The notes below the pieces were generated by a model. It was not told the origin of the DNA. It saw nothing but the letters and a program-made list of their open reading frames with translations, and made no database searches. Of a DNA stretch of 64,000 bases, positions 8,122 to 18,071 are shown piece after piece. This stretch comes from Alphaproteobacteria bacterium (GTDB taxonomy: Bacteria > Pseudomonadota > Alphaproteobacteria > Rhizobiales > GCA-2746425). A program made the translations under genes and the position numbers. The stretch is from assembly GCA_024743215.1 (NCBI GenBank), contig JANSWZ010000006.1, positions 124,001 to 188,000 on the forward strand, written 5' to 3'. Numbering within the stretch: position 1 is the stretch's first letter; each line of letters starts with the position of its first letter.

Positions 8122-9639
8122 ATGACAGGTCCGGTTGTTCAAATGGGGCTGAAATCCCGCCAACAGGCAATCAACCTTGCGAATCGCATCGATTCGCGAG
8201 CGAAGGATTTGCTGCGCGTAATTCGCCCACTGATTGTTGTATGTCTTGCGGTGCCTCTGCTCGCTGCCTGCGTATCGTTTGGGGGTTCACCAAGCCTGAC
8301 CGGCCTTGCGCCGGGTGCAGGTGCTTCCATTGGTCAGCGCGAACATCCGCGTGTAGTGGCCGCCTATGGCGGTCGTTACCGCGACAAAAAAGTCGAATCA
8401 CTGCTCGGTGATGTGACGAAGCGGCTGGTCGCCGTGTCCTCAACTCCGAACCAGAACTACCGCCTCACGGTCCTCAATTCACCAGTGGTCAACGCCTTTG
8501 CCCTGCCCGGAGGCTATCTCTATGTCACCCGTGGATTGCTTGCTCTTGCAAACGACACATCGGAAGTGGCTGCTGTCCTGTCTCATGAAATGGCTCATGT
8601 AACCGAAAATCACGCCTTCCAGCGTCAGCAACGCGCACGCCAGGCCAAACTGGTCAACAAGGTTGTGACAGACGTCATTGCCGACGAGCAGGAAGGCCAG
8701 ATTGCTCTCACCTCCAGCCAGGTCTCACTGGCCAGCTTCTCACGCGGACAGGAATTGGCAGCTGATCGCATTGGTGTTGAAATGATGGCAAAAGCCGGTC
8801 TCGACCCCTATGCTGCAGCGCGTTTTCTGACCAGCATGGGACGCTTCAGCCGGTTCCGGGCGGACAGCCTGTCCAGCAATGCAAACAGCCCCAATTTCCT
8901 GGCTTCGCATCCGGCAACACCGGCGCGCATATCACAAGTTATCGAAACAGCCCGTGGCTTCACATCTCAAACCAATCGTGCCGAAGAACGCGCCAATTAT
9001 CTTGAGGCCATTAACGGCCTGACATTTGGCGATGATCCGTCCGAGGGTTATGTTCGGGGCCGCTCTTATTTGCATCCCAAATTTGGCTTCTCATTTGAAT
9101 TGCCGGCCGGCTACACGTTGGAAAACACCTCAGAAGCTGTTCTGGCGGCCGACAAGAATGGCACCGCCATGCGCTTCGACGGCGTTGAAATCCCTCCTCA
9201 GCAATCGCTGGTGGACTATATGGGATCAGGTTGGATTGGCGGCCTCATTCCCTCATCCATTGAAGGCCGCACGATCAATGGCCTTGAAGCCGCAACAGCT
9301 GACGCTCGCGCCAAGGGCTGGCGTTTCCGCATTGTGGTCATTCGCCTGCGCGGCGCCACATATCGCTTCCTGTTTGCAAACGCAGATGCGACGACCAACT
9401 TGAAGACCGATGCCGACAAAACCCTGGCCAGTTTCCGCCGTCTTGGTCGTATCGAACGGGCCAAATTGAATCCCCTGTCGCTGAAAGTCGTAAAAGTGCG
9501 TAATGGTGACACCGTCTCCTCCATGGCCGCCCAGATGGATGGTGTAGATCGCAAACGCAGTCTGTTCCTGATTTTGAACGGTATTCAGGAAGGCGCTCAA
9601 TTGCGCACTGGAAGTCTTGTCAAAATCGTGGTGGATTGA
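8122..9639 (+). CDS. M48 family metalloprotease lipoprotein with C-terminal LysM-like region
   Basis: A 505-residue zinc protease of the BepA/LoiP type, which handles outer-membrane protein quality control. A hydrophobic stretch at residues 35-50 ends in the lipobox L-A-A-C. The zinc motif H-E-M-A-H lies near residue 156 and the third ligand is in E-L-A-A-D about 55 residues later. A middle region of about 150 residues has no clear family match, and the last 50 residues (V-R-N-G-D-T-V-S-S-M-A ... L-R-T-G-S-L-V-K-I-V) look like a LysM-type peptidoglycan-binding domain. The basic 35-residue N-terminal extension before the hydrophobic core is long for a signal peptide, so a later start is possible. 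Confidence 0.85.
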   Translation: MTGPVVQMGLKSRQQAINLANRIDSRAKDLLRVIRPLIVVCLAVPLLAACVSFGGSPSLTGLAPGAGASIGQREHPRVVAAYGGRYRDKKVESLLGDVTKRLVAVSSTPNQNYRLTVLNSPVVNAFALPGGYLYVTRGLLALANDTSEVAAVLSHEMAHVTENHAFQRQQRARQAKLVNKVVTDVIADEQEGQIALTSSQVSLASFSRGQELAADRIGVEMMAKAGLDPYAAARFLTSMGRFSRFRADSLSSNANSPNFLASHPATPARISQVIETARGFTSQTNRAEERANYLEAINGLTFGDDPSEGYVRGRSYLHPKFGFSFELPAGYTLENTSEAVLAADKNGTAMRFDGVEIPPQQSLVDYMGSGWIGGLIPSSIEGRTINGLEAATADARAKGWRFRIVVIRLRGATYRFLFANADATTNLKTDADKTLASFRRLGRIERAKLNPLSLKVVKVRNGDTVSSMAAQMDGVDRKRSLFLILNGIQEGAQLRTGSLVKIVVD

Positions 9640-9730
9640 ACCCGCACCGTAAAGCTTTCGCCCTGGCCTGTCAGGCACTACAATACGCTTCTTTTTCATC
9701 AACCATTCTACTCAACAAAAAGCCAATTCC

Positions 9731-10960
9731 ATGTCGACCATTGCCCTATCGCCACTGGCACCAGAAACAACACCGCAATTGCCCATTTTGGATGGACTCA
9801 AAATCTCGACCGCGGAAGCTGGCATCAAATATCGTGGACGTCATGATGTTCTGCTCGTTCAGTTTGAACAAACAGCGCAAATTGCTGGCGTCTTTACCCG
9901 CTCACGCTGTGCCTCTGCACCTGTTGAATGGTGCAAATCCAACCTTGGAGCTGGCACGGCCCGGGCGCTGCTGGTCAATTCCGGCAACGCGAATGCCTTT
10001 ACCGGCCGTGAAGGCCGAACGGCAGTGGAAACATCCGCAAAACTGACAGCTGAAGCCATTGGTTGTGCACCTGAGGAGGTCTTCCTTGCCTCAACCGGTG
10101 TAATCGGAGAGCCGCTGCCGGCCCAGAAATATGCTGCCATCATGGATACGCTGGCCACCAATGGTGCAATGACTTCGGCTGCCTGGGAAGCGGCTGCCCG
10201 CACCATCATGACAACCGATACATTCCCGAAACTGGCAAGTCAGACATTTGAGTTGGAGGGCACGCGCTACACCATTAACGGCATGGCCAAGGGCTCCGGC
10301 ATGATACAGCCTGATATGGCGACCATGCTGTCCTTCCTCTTCACCGACGCACCTTTGCCAGCTTCTATTCTGCAAACCGCTTTATCGGGCAACGTCGACC
10401 GCACCTTCAACTCCATAACTGTGGACAGCGACACATCCACCAGCGACACGATTCTGCTCATCTCTCTGCCCGGAGAAAGAGCCCTGATCGAGCCTGCGGA
10501 TACTTCCGGATTTGAAGCCGCGCTGTCTGCGCTCATGAAGGATCTTGCCCTGCAAGTGGTGCGTGATGGCGAGGGGGCACGCAAGCTTGTGGAAATCACG
10601 GTCACTGGCGCAGAAAGCGAAGCCTCCGCCCGAAAAATTGCTTTTTCCGTTGCCAATTCACCGCTGGTCAAAACGGCCATTGCCGGGGAAGATGCCAATT
10701 GGGGCCGCATCGTCATGGCCATCGGCAAGGCAGGCGAGCCAGCAGACCGCGATCTGTTATCAATCTATTTCGGTGATGTCAGAGTGGCCGAAAGCGGCAC
10801 ACGGTTTGACGGCTATTCCGAAGAAGCGGCAGGCGCGGTCATGCAACGCGATGAAATTCCCATTCGGATTGACCTGGGACTTGGTTCCGGCAGTGCCACT
10901 GTGTGGACCTGCGATCTCACCAAAGAATATGTAGCGATCAATGGCGACTACCGGAGTTAA
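9731..10960 (+). CDS. argJ: Bifunctional glutamate N-acetyltransferase/amino-acid acetyltransferase
   Basis: This enzyme transfers acetyl from N-acetylornithine to glutamate, and in the bifunctional form also uses acetyl-CoA, so it feeds the cyclic arginine pathway. It belongs to the Ntn-hydrolase fold and cuts itself between A197 and T198: the site [14 protein letters not shown] is intact, so the new N-terminal threonine would be the nucleophile. Other family landmarks are the oxyanion turn S-T-G-V-I-G and the C-terminal N-G-D-Y-R-S ending. At 409 residues it has the expected length. The following acetyltransferase gene overlaps its last 20 bases. Confidence 0.95.
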   Translation: MSTIALSPLAPETTPQLPILDGLKISTAEAGIKYRGRHDVLLVQFEQTAQIAGVFTRSRCASAPVEWCKSNLGAGTARALLVNSGNANAFTGREGRTAVETSAKLTAEAIGCAPEEVFLASTGVIGEPLPAQKYAAIMDTLATNGAMTSAAWEAAARTIMTTDTFPKLASQTFELEGTRYTINGMAKGSGMIQPDMATMLSFLFTDAPLPASILQTALSGNVDRTFNSITVDSDTSTSDTILLISLPGERALIEPADTSGFEAALSALMKDLALQVVRDGEGARKLVEITVTGAESEASARKIAFSVANSPLVKTAIAGEDANWGRIVMAIGKAGEPADRDLLSIYFGDVRVAESGTRFDGYSEEAAGAVMQRDEIPIRIDLGLGSGSATVWTCDLTKEYVAINGDYRS

Positions 10961-11717
10961 CCCATCCATAAAAGCGCTTGAACAGGCAGGCTTTGCTTCC
11001 TGGCCAGCTGCAGAGGTGTTTGATGATGGCGCATGGCATATCCGCCTTGCACCATCGCTTCCCTATAAACGCACCAACTCCATCAATTGTCTGGATCAAG
11101 CAGACGGGAAGAACACGGAACAGCGCCTCGCTTCAGCCATTTCACGTTTCAAGACCGCAGGTGTGAAGCCTACTTTGCGGGTCACGCCGCTCACCCCACC
11201 GGAACTGATCAAAGCTTGCAGCACAGATGATTGGTCCAGACCTTACTCTGAAAGCCTTGTGATGACGGCGCCTCTGCAATCTGAATTCAATCACGGTGCC
11301 TTCGAAGGTTTTGATACGCCGGTGCCGGAATGGATTGCCAATTACAAAGCGTTGACCATGAACCAGGACATTGATGGCGCTGCGATCACAAACACATTGA
11401 ACGCAATAGAAAAGCCGGTTCATTTCTTCCAGATTGCCTCACCGGATCAATGTCTTGGTGTGGCCGTTGCCGTGGTTCAGGCAAAGCTGGTTGGTCTCTT
11501 CGGTCTGGCGGTCGCAAAACCTGCCCGCCGCACCGGCCTTGGCCGCGCGCTCAGCCATGCAGCGCTGGCCTGGGGCGCCGATCAGGGCGCAAACACAGCC
11601 TGGCTTCAGGTCGAGACTGATAACAGGCCTGCACGACAGCTCTATCAAGCCCTTGGTTTTACCGAGCACTACCGCTATGCCTATCGCAGTTTCATTGGGC
11701 AGTTTACATATGACTGA
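10941..11717 (+). CDS. GNAT family N-acetyltransferase
   Basis: A 258-residue cytoplasmic protein with the GNAT fold in its second half: the acetyl-CoA pyrophosphate loop is R-R-T-G-L-G-R-A (about residue 195) and the closing segment is [13 protein letters not shown], typical of the family. The N-terminal half is divergent and may be a second, degenerate GNAT-like lobe. The ATG at 10941 lies inside argJ, and its own end overlaps mutT, so argJ, this gene and mutT form one overlapping transcription unit. The acceptor substrate cannot be named from the sequence. Confidence 0.85.
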   Translation: MATTGVNPSIKALEQAGFASWPAAEVFDDGAWHIRLAPSLPYKRTNSINCLDQADGKNTEQRLASAISRFKTAGVKPTLRVTPLTPPELIKACSTDDWSRPYSESLVMTAPLQSEFNHGAFEGFDTPVPEWIANYKALTMNQDIDGAAITNTLNAIEKPVHFFQIASPDQCLGVAVAVVQAKLVGLFGLAVAKPARRTGLGRALSHAALAWGADQGANTAWLQVETDNRPARQLYQALGFTEHYRYAYRSFIGQFTYD

Positions 11718-12135
11718 CAAAAAGATTTTGCTCGTCGCTGCCTGCGCCTTGCTGGACTCAGACAACCGCATTTTGCTGGCACAGCGCCCGGAAGGAAAAT
11801 CCATGGCGGGCCTGTGGGAGTTTCCCGGCGGCAAGGTGGAGCCAGGTGAAACACCGGAAATCAGCCTGATCCGCGAATTGCACGAAGAACTGGGTGTCAC
11901 AGCAACCGTTCCCTGTCTGGCACCGCTGACCTTTGCAAGCCACACCTACGAAAAATTTCATCTTCTGATGCCGCTTTATATTTGTCGCCGATACGAAAGC
12001 CCACCCGGGTTTGGCTCTGGCAGCGGACGCGAAAATCAGGCACTGAAATGGGTGCGGGCACGCGACCTGAAGAACTATGACATGCCGGAAGCTGACATTC
12101 CGCTTATACCGCATCTGGTTGAACTGCTCGGCTGA
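11710..12135 (+). CDS. mutT: 8-oxo-dGTP diphosphatase / Nudix hydrolase MutT
   Basis: A 141-residue Nudix enzyme that sanitises the nucleotide pool by hydrolysing 8-oxo-dGTP. The Nudix box is complete: G-G-K-V-E-P-G-E-T-P ... R-E-L-H-E-E-L-G-V, with the metal-binding R-E-x-x-E-E. The preceding L-W-E-F-P is also characteristic of MutT. ATG 11710 overlaps the stop of the acetyltransferase gene (ATGACTGA), which fixes the start. A short stem (GGGC-TACT-GCCC) followed by six T at 12137-12156 could end the transcript. Confidence 0.9.
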   Translation: MTDKKILLVAACALLDSDNRILLAQRPEGKSMAGLWEFPGGKVEPGETPEISLIRELHEELGVTATVPCLAPLTFASHTYEKFHLLMPLYICRRYESPPGFGSGSGRENQALKWVRARDLKNYDMPEADIPLIPHLVELLG

Positions 12136-12138
12136 GGG

Positions 12139-13053
12139 CTACTGCCCGGTTTTTTCGCCGGCCGGCGTCTCCGCAACGCCCAATGCGTCCGCCAACCGGG
12201 TTTTCGCAGATCCCGGCTGCAAAGGTTTTTGCTGGCTTTCGTGGGGTGCCCAACCCGACAGCGAGACAATCTGAAACGTCGCTGGCACTTTACCGTCAGC
12301 TTCAGAAAACCGCTCCTTGTAAAGCGCCATGGCACGCAACAGCACATCGCGGCGCAATGGACGGCGCGCGCCGGATTTCAGAATATTGGTGGCACCCATG
12401 GCACGCAAATCCGACAAGAGACGCAAAGGGTTGCCATAACGCACAACCAGGGTGTCGATATCTGCCACCGGCAAGGCGAATCCCGCCCGCTGCAGCAGCG
12501 CACCCATGTCTCGAACTTCACCGAACGGAAGAACCCGGGGCGCCGCGCCACCAAGAACTTCGCTTTCAGCCTCCAGTAATACCTCACGAAGTTCAACCAG
12601 CGTATCCCCGCCAAACACGGCCCCTAAAAACAAGCCATCCGCTTTGAGCGCGCGTCGAAACTGGATCAGCACGCCGGGCAAATCATTGGCAAACTGCAGC
12701 GACAGAACAGACGTGATGAGATCGTACCGACCGCTCCTATCTTTACTGTCGCCAAGAGGCAGACCGGTTTCATCTTGAGGGCGATCAATGTCAGCACCTG
12801 CAAAGCCGGTTCCGACGGAAACCTTCTCCACTTTGCCTGTGGCCAACAGCGCTTCCGCCAAAGCACGGTCCGGCGCATCCACATCCAGAGAATGTGCGAA
12901 GCTGCGGTTCACAGCATCCAGCCGCTCCGTCAAATCAAAGAGGGCTGACTGTCTGAGAAATCCCGCATCTGCAAAAGCAACGGGTTGTGCCAACGCACGA
13001 CTGCGCCGCGCAGCCAGCAATGCATGATCAAAAAGCGCTGGGACGTTAGACAT
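12139..13053 (-). CDS. SAM-dependent methyltransferase, BioC/NDUFAF5-like
   Basis: A 304-residue class I methyltransferase. The region D-L-I-T-S-V-L-S-L-Q-F-A-N-D-L-P (about residue 112) is motif III/IV of the methyltransferase_11 domain, and the N-terminal FDHALLAARRSRAL segment is typical of the alphaproteobacterial and mitochondrial proteins related to NDUFAF5. Those hydroxylate or methylate an arginine of a complex I subunit; BioC methylates malonyl-ACP. I cannot decide between these. The usual glycine-rich motif I is weak here, with only V-G-T-G-F-A-G-A-D. It follows zapA with 26 bases between them and is likely in the same operon. Confidence 0.8.
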   Translation of the reverse strand: MSNVPALFDHALLAARRSRALAQPVAFADAGFLRQSALFDLTERLDAVNRSFAHSLDVDAPDRALAEALLATGKVEKVSVGTGFAGADIDRPQDETGLPLGDSKDRSGRYDLITSVLSLQFANDLPGVLIQFRRALKADGLFLGAVFGGDTLVELREVLLEAESEVLGGAAPRVLPFGEVRDMGALLQRAGFALPVADIDTLVVRYGNPLRLLSDLRAMGATNILKSGARRPLRRDVLLRAMALYKERFSEADGKVPATFQIVSLSGWAPHESQQKPLQPGSAKTRLADALGVAETPAGEKTGQ

Positions 13054-13079
13054 GAAATCTGTTTGCCAAAATTGAAACT

Positions 13080-13439
13080 TTAAAGGCCCTCAAGGCGCTC
13101 AGCCATCTCGTTGATCAGCCGGGCAGCTTCATCCATCTGCGTGACAAGCTGTGCTTCGCTTTGCTGTACCCGATCCATCATCTGATCACGGGTTCCGCGC
13201 AACCCTTCGAGTTCTTTTTCCAAAACAGAGACCTTGTTGCGCAGATCAAACACTTCGTCCTGACCCATCACACCGGCCATGACGGTCAAACGCTGATCAC
13301 CGATTTCGCCAAAGGATGTGCGCAACTGTTTAACCATGGCGTCAAATTGCTCGGCCAGAAGCTGCAGATGCGCCTCCTGACCGTCCTCGCAAGCCATCCG
13401 ATAGCTGCGGCCATTAATGTTGACTGTGATTTGAGCCAT
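13080..13439 (-). CDS. zapA: Cell division protein ZapA
   Basis: A 119-residue cytoplasmic protein that crosslinks FtsZ filaments at the division ring. The N-terminal ZapA domain starts A-Q-I-T-V-N-I-N-G-R-S-Y and has the conserved C-E-D-G-Q-E-A-H-L block, followed by a long coiled-coil from about residue 65 (V-S-V-L-E-K-E-L-E-G-L). It lies between a DUF4164 protein and the methyltransferase, the DUF4164-zapA pair being common in rhizobia next to tkt. Confidence 0.88.
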   Translation of the reverse strand: MAQITVNINGRSYRMACEDGQEAHLQLLAEQFDAMVKQLRTSFGEIGDQRLTVMAGVMGQDEVFDLRNKVSVLEKELEGLRGTRDQMMDRVQQSEAQLVTQMDEAARLINEMAERLEGL

Positions 13440-13465
13440 AATCCGCCCGCTCTACTCCCTGCAGC

Positions 13466-13870
13466 CTATTGCGCCTGATTTTCCAGAACCGTGCGGATTG
13501 TCTCCATAGCGGCACCCAGCCTCCGCGACACATCCTGATTGACCTGCTGCATGGCCTGTCCCCGACCTTCTGCCTGATCAAGCCGCGCCGCAAGACGTTT
13601 CCGTTCGTCATTCATCTTGTTGAATTCAGAGCGTAATTCGCCCTGATTTTCATCCAGTTTCAAACGATATTCTACGGCAGCACGCAAATGCTGCACAGAG
13701 TTTCCAAGCCGCTGCAGGGACGCGCTGACATCTGATTGCATGGAAGCGTCTTTCGGCAACGCAGTTTCCTTTGTTGCCGCTTGTTGCACGTCCAAATCGC
13801 TCTCGGCAGCATTTTGCGCAGCCGGCTTTGGATTTCTCGCAAAAGTTCCTGAAAAAGGTCTTTGGGCCAT
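13466..13870 (-). CDS. DUF4164 domain protein, coiled coil
   Basis: A 134-residue protein with an unstructured N-terminal half (rich in A, Q, K, P) and a C-terminal heptad-like coiled coil of about 85 residues (S-L-Q-R-L-G-N-S-V-Q-H-L through the end). That length and position just upstream of zapA match the DUF4164 family of Hyphomicrobiales. A role with ZapA in division is inferred from context only. Its start diverges from the tkt operon across 523 bases. Confidence 0.75.
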   Translation of the reverse strand: MAQRPFSGTFARNPKPAAQNAAESDLDVQQAATKETALPKDASMQSDVSASLQRLGNSVQHLRAAVEYRLKLDENQGELRSEFNKMNDERKRLAARLDQAEGRGQAMQQVNQDVSRRLGAAMETIRTVLENQAQ

Positions 13871-14393
13871 CAGATGCTAATGTGTTGCGCCAGAAGACCG
13901 ATCGGATATTCATCTCGCGGCTTCGGCTGGTTTTGACCAAAGTCATCAATCAAGCCTTCATTTCCCGAGGCTTGAAGACTCACTAAAGTGCAGTTTCATA
14001 AACATTCATACTCAGAAGCAGGCAATTGTGCGGCAAAGCTACTTTCAGCACCCTTCGCCAAAGCAGCTTGCCACCCTGCCGATCCTGCACATGCGGCTAT
14101 TGGGTGAAGTTTGCCTCTTTGCACGGATTCGCACAAGTCCTTTTATGACAATGGCTTGGTCAAATTTCATTATATGGTGCTGTAAGCCGCATCAGATATT
14201 TTGGGATCATCAGCGATCCTGGCTGTTACGCCAGGCCGCGACACTGGCAGCTGCCCGATTGACTCACCGGTGCCAGATGCTATGTGTCTGCGCAAAATAA
14301 CAACAGGATCAAATCATCGGTCTGCGGGTACGATGCCGCGCGTATTGGCCCTGTCCAACACATGACCCAACCGGGATTGAAGAGACACTCTCT
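13871..14393. other. Divergent intergenic region between DUF4164 and tkt, with two hairpins
   Basis: No convincing gene. It must hold the divergent promoters for the zapA group and the tkt operon. At 14218-14235 there is a perfect six-pair hairpin (CCTGGC/GCCAGG), and at 14244-14276 a second one (CTGGCA/TGCCAG with a 21-base loop). Both lie 118-176 bases upstream of tkt, so they would be in a long 5' leader or a small RNA. A 90-codon open frame at 14028-14300 has no recognisable content or ribosome site. Confidence 0.4.
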
Positions 14394-16385
14394 ATGACAA
14401 ACAGTGAAAAACACAACAGCATGGCCAATGCCATTCGCGCCCTTTCAATGGATGCCGTCCAAGCGGCCAATTCCGGCCATCCGGGCCTGCCAATGGGCGT
14501 TGCAGATATCGCCACGGTGCTGTTCACCAAATTCATGAAATTTGACCCTGTTGATTCAAAATGGGCAGACCGTGACCGATTTGTTCTGTCTGCGGGCCAT
14601 GGATCAATGCTGCTGTATTCCCTGCTCTATCTGCTGGGTTACGAAGACATGACCCTGGAAGAACTCAAAAATTTCCGCCAAATGGGATCAAAGACAGCAG
14701 GCCACCCGGAATATGGCCATGCAACAGGTATTGAAACCACCACCGGTCCATTGGGTCAGGGCATTGCCACAGCAGTTGGCATGGCCATGGCAGAAAAGAA
14801 GATGGCCGATGAATTTGGCTCAGGCATCGTCGATCACCACACCTATGTCGTGGCATCCGATGGTGATTTGATGGAAGGCATCAGCCATGAAGCCATTTCG
14901 CTGGCCGGACATCTTGGCCTCAGCAAACTGATCGTATTGTTCGATGATAATGGCATTTCAATTGACGGCCCGTTGACCCTGTCGGAATCCGGCGACCAGA
15001 TCAAACGCTTCGAAGCGGCAAACTGGAACACCATATCTGTTGACGGTCACGACGCAGAAGCCATCGCAGAAGCCATTGAAGCGGCGCAGAGCAGCGACAA
15101 GCCCACGCTGATTGCCTGCAAAACCATCATCGGTTACGGCGCACCAAACAAAGCTGGCAAATCAGCAGCGCACGGCTCACCACTTGGCCCCGAAGAGATT
15201 GCTGGTGCACGCAAAAGCCTTGGCTGGGATCATGAACCGTTCGACATTCCAAGCGATGTTCTGGATGCATGGCGCATTGCTGGACTGCGGTCCTCGCAGG
15301 CGCACAAGGAATGGAACAAACAATTCGCGAAACTCGATTCTGACGTCCGGTCCGAATTTGAGCGCCGCACCAACGGCAGACTGCCAGCCGGTTTTGGTCA
15401 GGCGATCCTGGACTACAAGAAACAACTCTCTATCGAACCACCGACAATGGCAACGCGGAAATCATCCGAAGCTGCGTTGGAAGTGGTCAACGCCGCAATT
15501 CCGGAAACCATCGGCGGCTCTGCCGATCTGACTGGGTCCAACAACACCCGCACCAAGGACATGGTCGCTTGGACTGCTGACGACTTTTCCGGGCGCTTTG
15601 TCCATTATGGCATTCGTGAACATGGCATGGCAGCAGCCATGAATGGGATGGCCCTGCATGGTGGTCTCATTCCCTATTCTGGCGGCTTTCTGATTTTCTC
15701 CGATTACTGCCGGCCATCCATTCGCCTGGCAGCTTTGATGGGCATCCGCGTTATTCACGTGCTTACTCATGATTCCATTGGCCTTGGCGAAGATGGTCCG
15801 ACCCATCAGCCCGTTGAACATCTGGCTGCTTTGCGCGCCATTCCAAACCTCAATGTTTTCCGCCCTTGTGATGCAGTGGAAGCTGCAGAATGCTGGCAAC
15901 TGGCTCTGGAAAACGAGGCCGCGCCAAGTGCAATGGCGCTCACACGCCAGAACCTGAAGCCTGCCCGTCTTGAATTTGACACCGAAAACCTGTGCGCGCG
16001 CGGCGCTTACGAGGTCGTCATTTCTGAAGGCGAGACCGCAGATATTACTCTGTTTGCATCCGGCTCCGAAGTCGAGATTGCAATTGAGGCCAGCGAATTG
16101 CTCAATCAGGCCGGTCACAGCACACGTGTTGTTTCGGTGCCATGTTTTGAGTTGTTTGAAGCCCAGAGCGCCGAATACAAAGCAGCCACCATCGGCAACT
16201 CGAAGGTCAAAATCGCCATCGAAGCCGCTATAGAAATGGGCTGGCGTCGCTTCATTGGAGACAATGGAGAATTTGTCGGAATGACCGGCTTCGGTGCATC
16301 GGGACCGTACAAGGAATTATACGAACATTTTGGAATCACAGCCGAGGCCGTTGCAAAACTGGCGACCACAAAGCTGTCCAAATAG
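14394..16385 (+). CDS. tkt: Transketolase
   Basis: A 663-residue thiamine-diphosphate enzyme of the pentose phosphate pathway that moves two-carbon ketol units between sugar phosphates. Landmarks: [11 protein letters not shown] near residue 22, the ThDP motif G-D-G-D-L-M-E-G-I ... with N (D-D-N-G) around residues 155-185, and the C-terminal [15 protein letters not shown] block. It begins a run of central carbon genes on the same strand (tkt, gap, DUF924, pgk, fba). Length is normal. Confidence 0.96.
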   Translation: MTNSEKHNSMANAIRALSMDAVQAANSGHPGLPMGVADIATVLFTKFMKFDPVDSKWADRDRFVLSAGHGSMLLYSLLYLLGYEDMTLEELKNFRQMGSKTAGHPEYGHATGIETTTGPLGQGIATAVGMAMAEKKMADEFGSGIVDHHTYVVASDGDLMEGISHEAISLAGHLGLSKLIVLFDDNGISIDGPLTLSESGDQIKRFEAANWNTISVDGHDAEAIAEAIEAAQSSDKPTLIACKTIIGYGAPNKAGKSAAHGSPLGPEEIAGARKSLGWDHEPFDIPSDVLDAWRIAGLRSSQAHKEWNKQFAKLDSDVRSEFERRTNGRLPAGFGQAILDYKKQLSIEPPTMATRKSSEAALEVVNAAIPETIGGSADLTGSNNTRTKDMVAWTADDFSGRFVHYGIREHGMAAAMNGMALHGGLIPYSGGFLIFSDYCRPSIRLAALMGIRVIHVLTHDSIGLGEDGPTHQPVEHLAALRAIPNLNVFRPCDAVEAAECWQLALENEAAPSAMALTRQNLKPARLEFDTENLCARGAYEVVISEGETADITLFASGSEVEIAIEASELLNQAGHSTRVVSVPCFELFEAQSAEYKAATIGNSKVKIAIEAAIEMGWRRFIGDNGEFVGMTGFGASGPYKELYEHFGITAEAVAKLATTKLSK

Positions 16386-16449
16386 GGCTATAGGCCTGAC
16401 CTTAAATTGAAGAACTGATAGATCTCCCATTCGGGAAAGGAAAATAGGA

Positions 16450-17451
16450 ATGACTGTAAAAGTTGCCATTAATGGTTTTGGGCGTATTGGCCGCAATGTT
16501 CTGCGGGCCATCATTGAATCGGGCCGGACCGACATTCAGGTCATTGGCATTAATGATCTGGGTCCGGTTGAAACCAATGCGCATCTGATGCGCTATGATT
16601 CCGTTCATGGCAGATTCCCGGGCACCGTAACGGTAGCTGACGACACCATTGACGTTGGCCAGGGGCCAATCAAGGTCACCGCAATTCGCGACCCGAAAGA
16701 ACTGCCATGGGGTGATGTCGATGTCGCTTTGGAATGCACAGGTATTTTCACCAACCGCGAAATGGCTGGTTTTCATCTGGCAAACGGGTCCAAGAAAGTG
16801 CTGATTTCGGCACCGGGCGGCAACGATGTAAAAACCATCGTCTATGGCGTCAATGATGAGAGCCTGACTGCAGATGACAAGATTGTCTCCAACGCCTCTT
16901 GTACCACCAACTGCCTGTCACCCGTCGTCTATGTGCTGAACAATATCATCGGCATCGACAAGGGCTTCATGACAACGATCCACTCTTACACAGGTGATCA
17001 GCCAACTCTGGACACGATGCACAAGGATCTTTACCGAGGCCGTGCAGCAGCACTGTCCATGATCCCGACATCCACTGGCGCTGCCAAGGCTGTTGGTCTG
17101 GTATTGCCGGAATTGAATGGCAAGCTGGATGGTGTTGCCATCCGCGTGCCAACACCGAATGTCTCGGTTGTTGATCTGACCTTCAATGCCTCACGCGCAA
17201 CCAGCGTTGAAGAAATCAACAACGCCATCCGCGCTGCCGCAGACGGCGAGTTGAAGGGTATTTTGGGCTATACGGACGAGCCACTGGTTTCCTCCGACTT
17301 CAATCATGACAGCCATTCATCCGTATTCCATATGGATCAGACCAAAGTCATGGACGGTACCATGTGCCGGATTTTGACCTGGTACGATAATGAATGGGGT
17401 TTCTCCAATCGAATGAGCGATACAGCCGTTGCAATGGGCAAACTGAACTGA
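16450..17451 (+). CDS. gap: Type I glyceraldehyde-3-phosphate dehydrogenase
   Basis: A 333-residue NAD(P)-dependent enzyme of glycolysis/gluconeogenesis. It has the Rossmann start [11 protein letters not shown] and the active-site [10 protein letters not shown] with the catalytic cysteine; the later H-S-Y-T-G-D-Q holds the catalytic histidine. The D-L at the end of the second strand (I-N-D-L-G) leaves NAD preference likely. A clear terminator follows, so tkt-gap may form a separate transcript from pgk onward. A good AAGG-type ribosome site lies at 16434-16440. Confidence 0.96.
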   Translation: MTVKVAINGFGRIGRNVLRAIIESGRTDIQVIGINDLGPVETNAHLMRYDSVHGRFPGTVTVADDTIDVGQGPIKVTAIRDPKELPWGDVDVALECTGIFTNREMAGFHLANGSKKVLISAPGGNDVKTIVYGVNDESLTADDKIVSNASCTTNCLSPVVYVLNNIIGIDKGFMTTIHSYTGDQPTLDTMHKDLYRGRAAALSMIPTSTGAAKAVGLVLPELNGKLDGVAIRVPTPNVSVVDLTFNASRATSVEEINNAIRAAADGELKGILGYTDEPLVSSDFNHDSHSSVFHMDQTKVMDGTMCRILTWYDNEWGFSNRMSDTAVAMGKLN

Positions 17452-17453
17452 TT

Positions 17454-17481
17454 AAAAAGGGTTGCTTCGGCAGCCCTTTTT
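17454..17481 (+). terminator. Rho-independent terminator after gap
   Basis: A 12-pair stem (one G-T pair) closed by the stable TTCG tetraloop at 17466-17469, with A-rich left arm and T-rich right arm. It begins three bases after the gap stop codon. Confidence 0.85.
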
Positions 17482-17521
17482 CTTGGTCCCTCCACACCTC
17501 AGCCTCTAATGGGGAGCAGTC

Positions 17522-18061
17522 ATGTCGCCCGAAAACATTTTGACATTCTGGTTTGAAGAACACACCCACGACGATTGGTTTGGCGGAAAAGCAGCCTTCG
17601 ACGATGAGGTGAAAGCCCGCTTCGGTGATCTTGTGCCGCAAGCAGAAGCAAGTGAGCTGTTCGACTGGCGGAAATCACCGCAAGGCCGTTTGGCTGAGAT
17701 CATCATTCTGGATCAATTCACCCGCCAATTGTTCCGCGGAGAGGCGAGAGCCTTTGCCAGCGATTGCATGGCTCTGGCGCTGGCGCAGGAGGCCGTCGCA
17801 AACGGCGACGACCTGAAGCTGACAGAAGTGCAGCGGTCATTTCTCTACATGCCCTACATGCATTCTGAAAGTCTGGTCATCCAGCACGAAGCCGTTCGGA
17901 TTTTTGCCCAGCTGGATGAAGAGAATTTGAAATTTGCCGAAAGCCACCGTGACACCATCCAGCGCTTCGGACGTTTCCCCAAACGCAATGAAGCCCTGGG
18001 GCGCACATCCACGCAAGAAGAACGCGACTACATTGCCGATTCCGGCAGTTCCATGTTTTAA
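17522..18061 (+). CDS. DUF924 family protein
   Basis: A 179-residue soluble protein of the DUF924 family. Typical features are the start P-E-N-I-L-T-F-W-F, the block [14 protein letters not shown], and Y-M-P-Y-M-H-S-E followed by R-F-G-R-F-P-K-R-N. The fold is an all-helical TPR-like bundle of unknown biochemical role. GGGGAG at 17511-17516 is a strong ribosome site for ATG 17522. It sits between gap and pgk and only ten bases before pgk, so a link to sugar phosphate metabolism is suggested by context. Confidence 0.85.
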   Translation: MSPENILTFWFEEHTHDDWFGGKAAFDDEVKARFGDLVPQAEASELFDWRKSPQGRLAEIIILDQFTRQLFRGEARAFASDCMALALAQEAVANGDDLKLTEVQRSFLYMPYMHSESLVIQHEAVRIFAQLDEENLKFAESHRDTIQRFGRFPKRNEALGRTSTQEERDYIADSGSSMF

Positions 18062-18071
18062 GGACCCCCAA

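Noticed and set aside
13054-13079. 6S RNA next to zapA
   Set aside because: The usual neighbour ygfA is absent and only 26 bases separate zapA from the methyltransferase gene.
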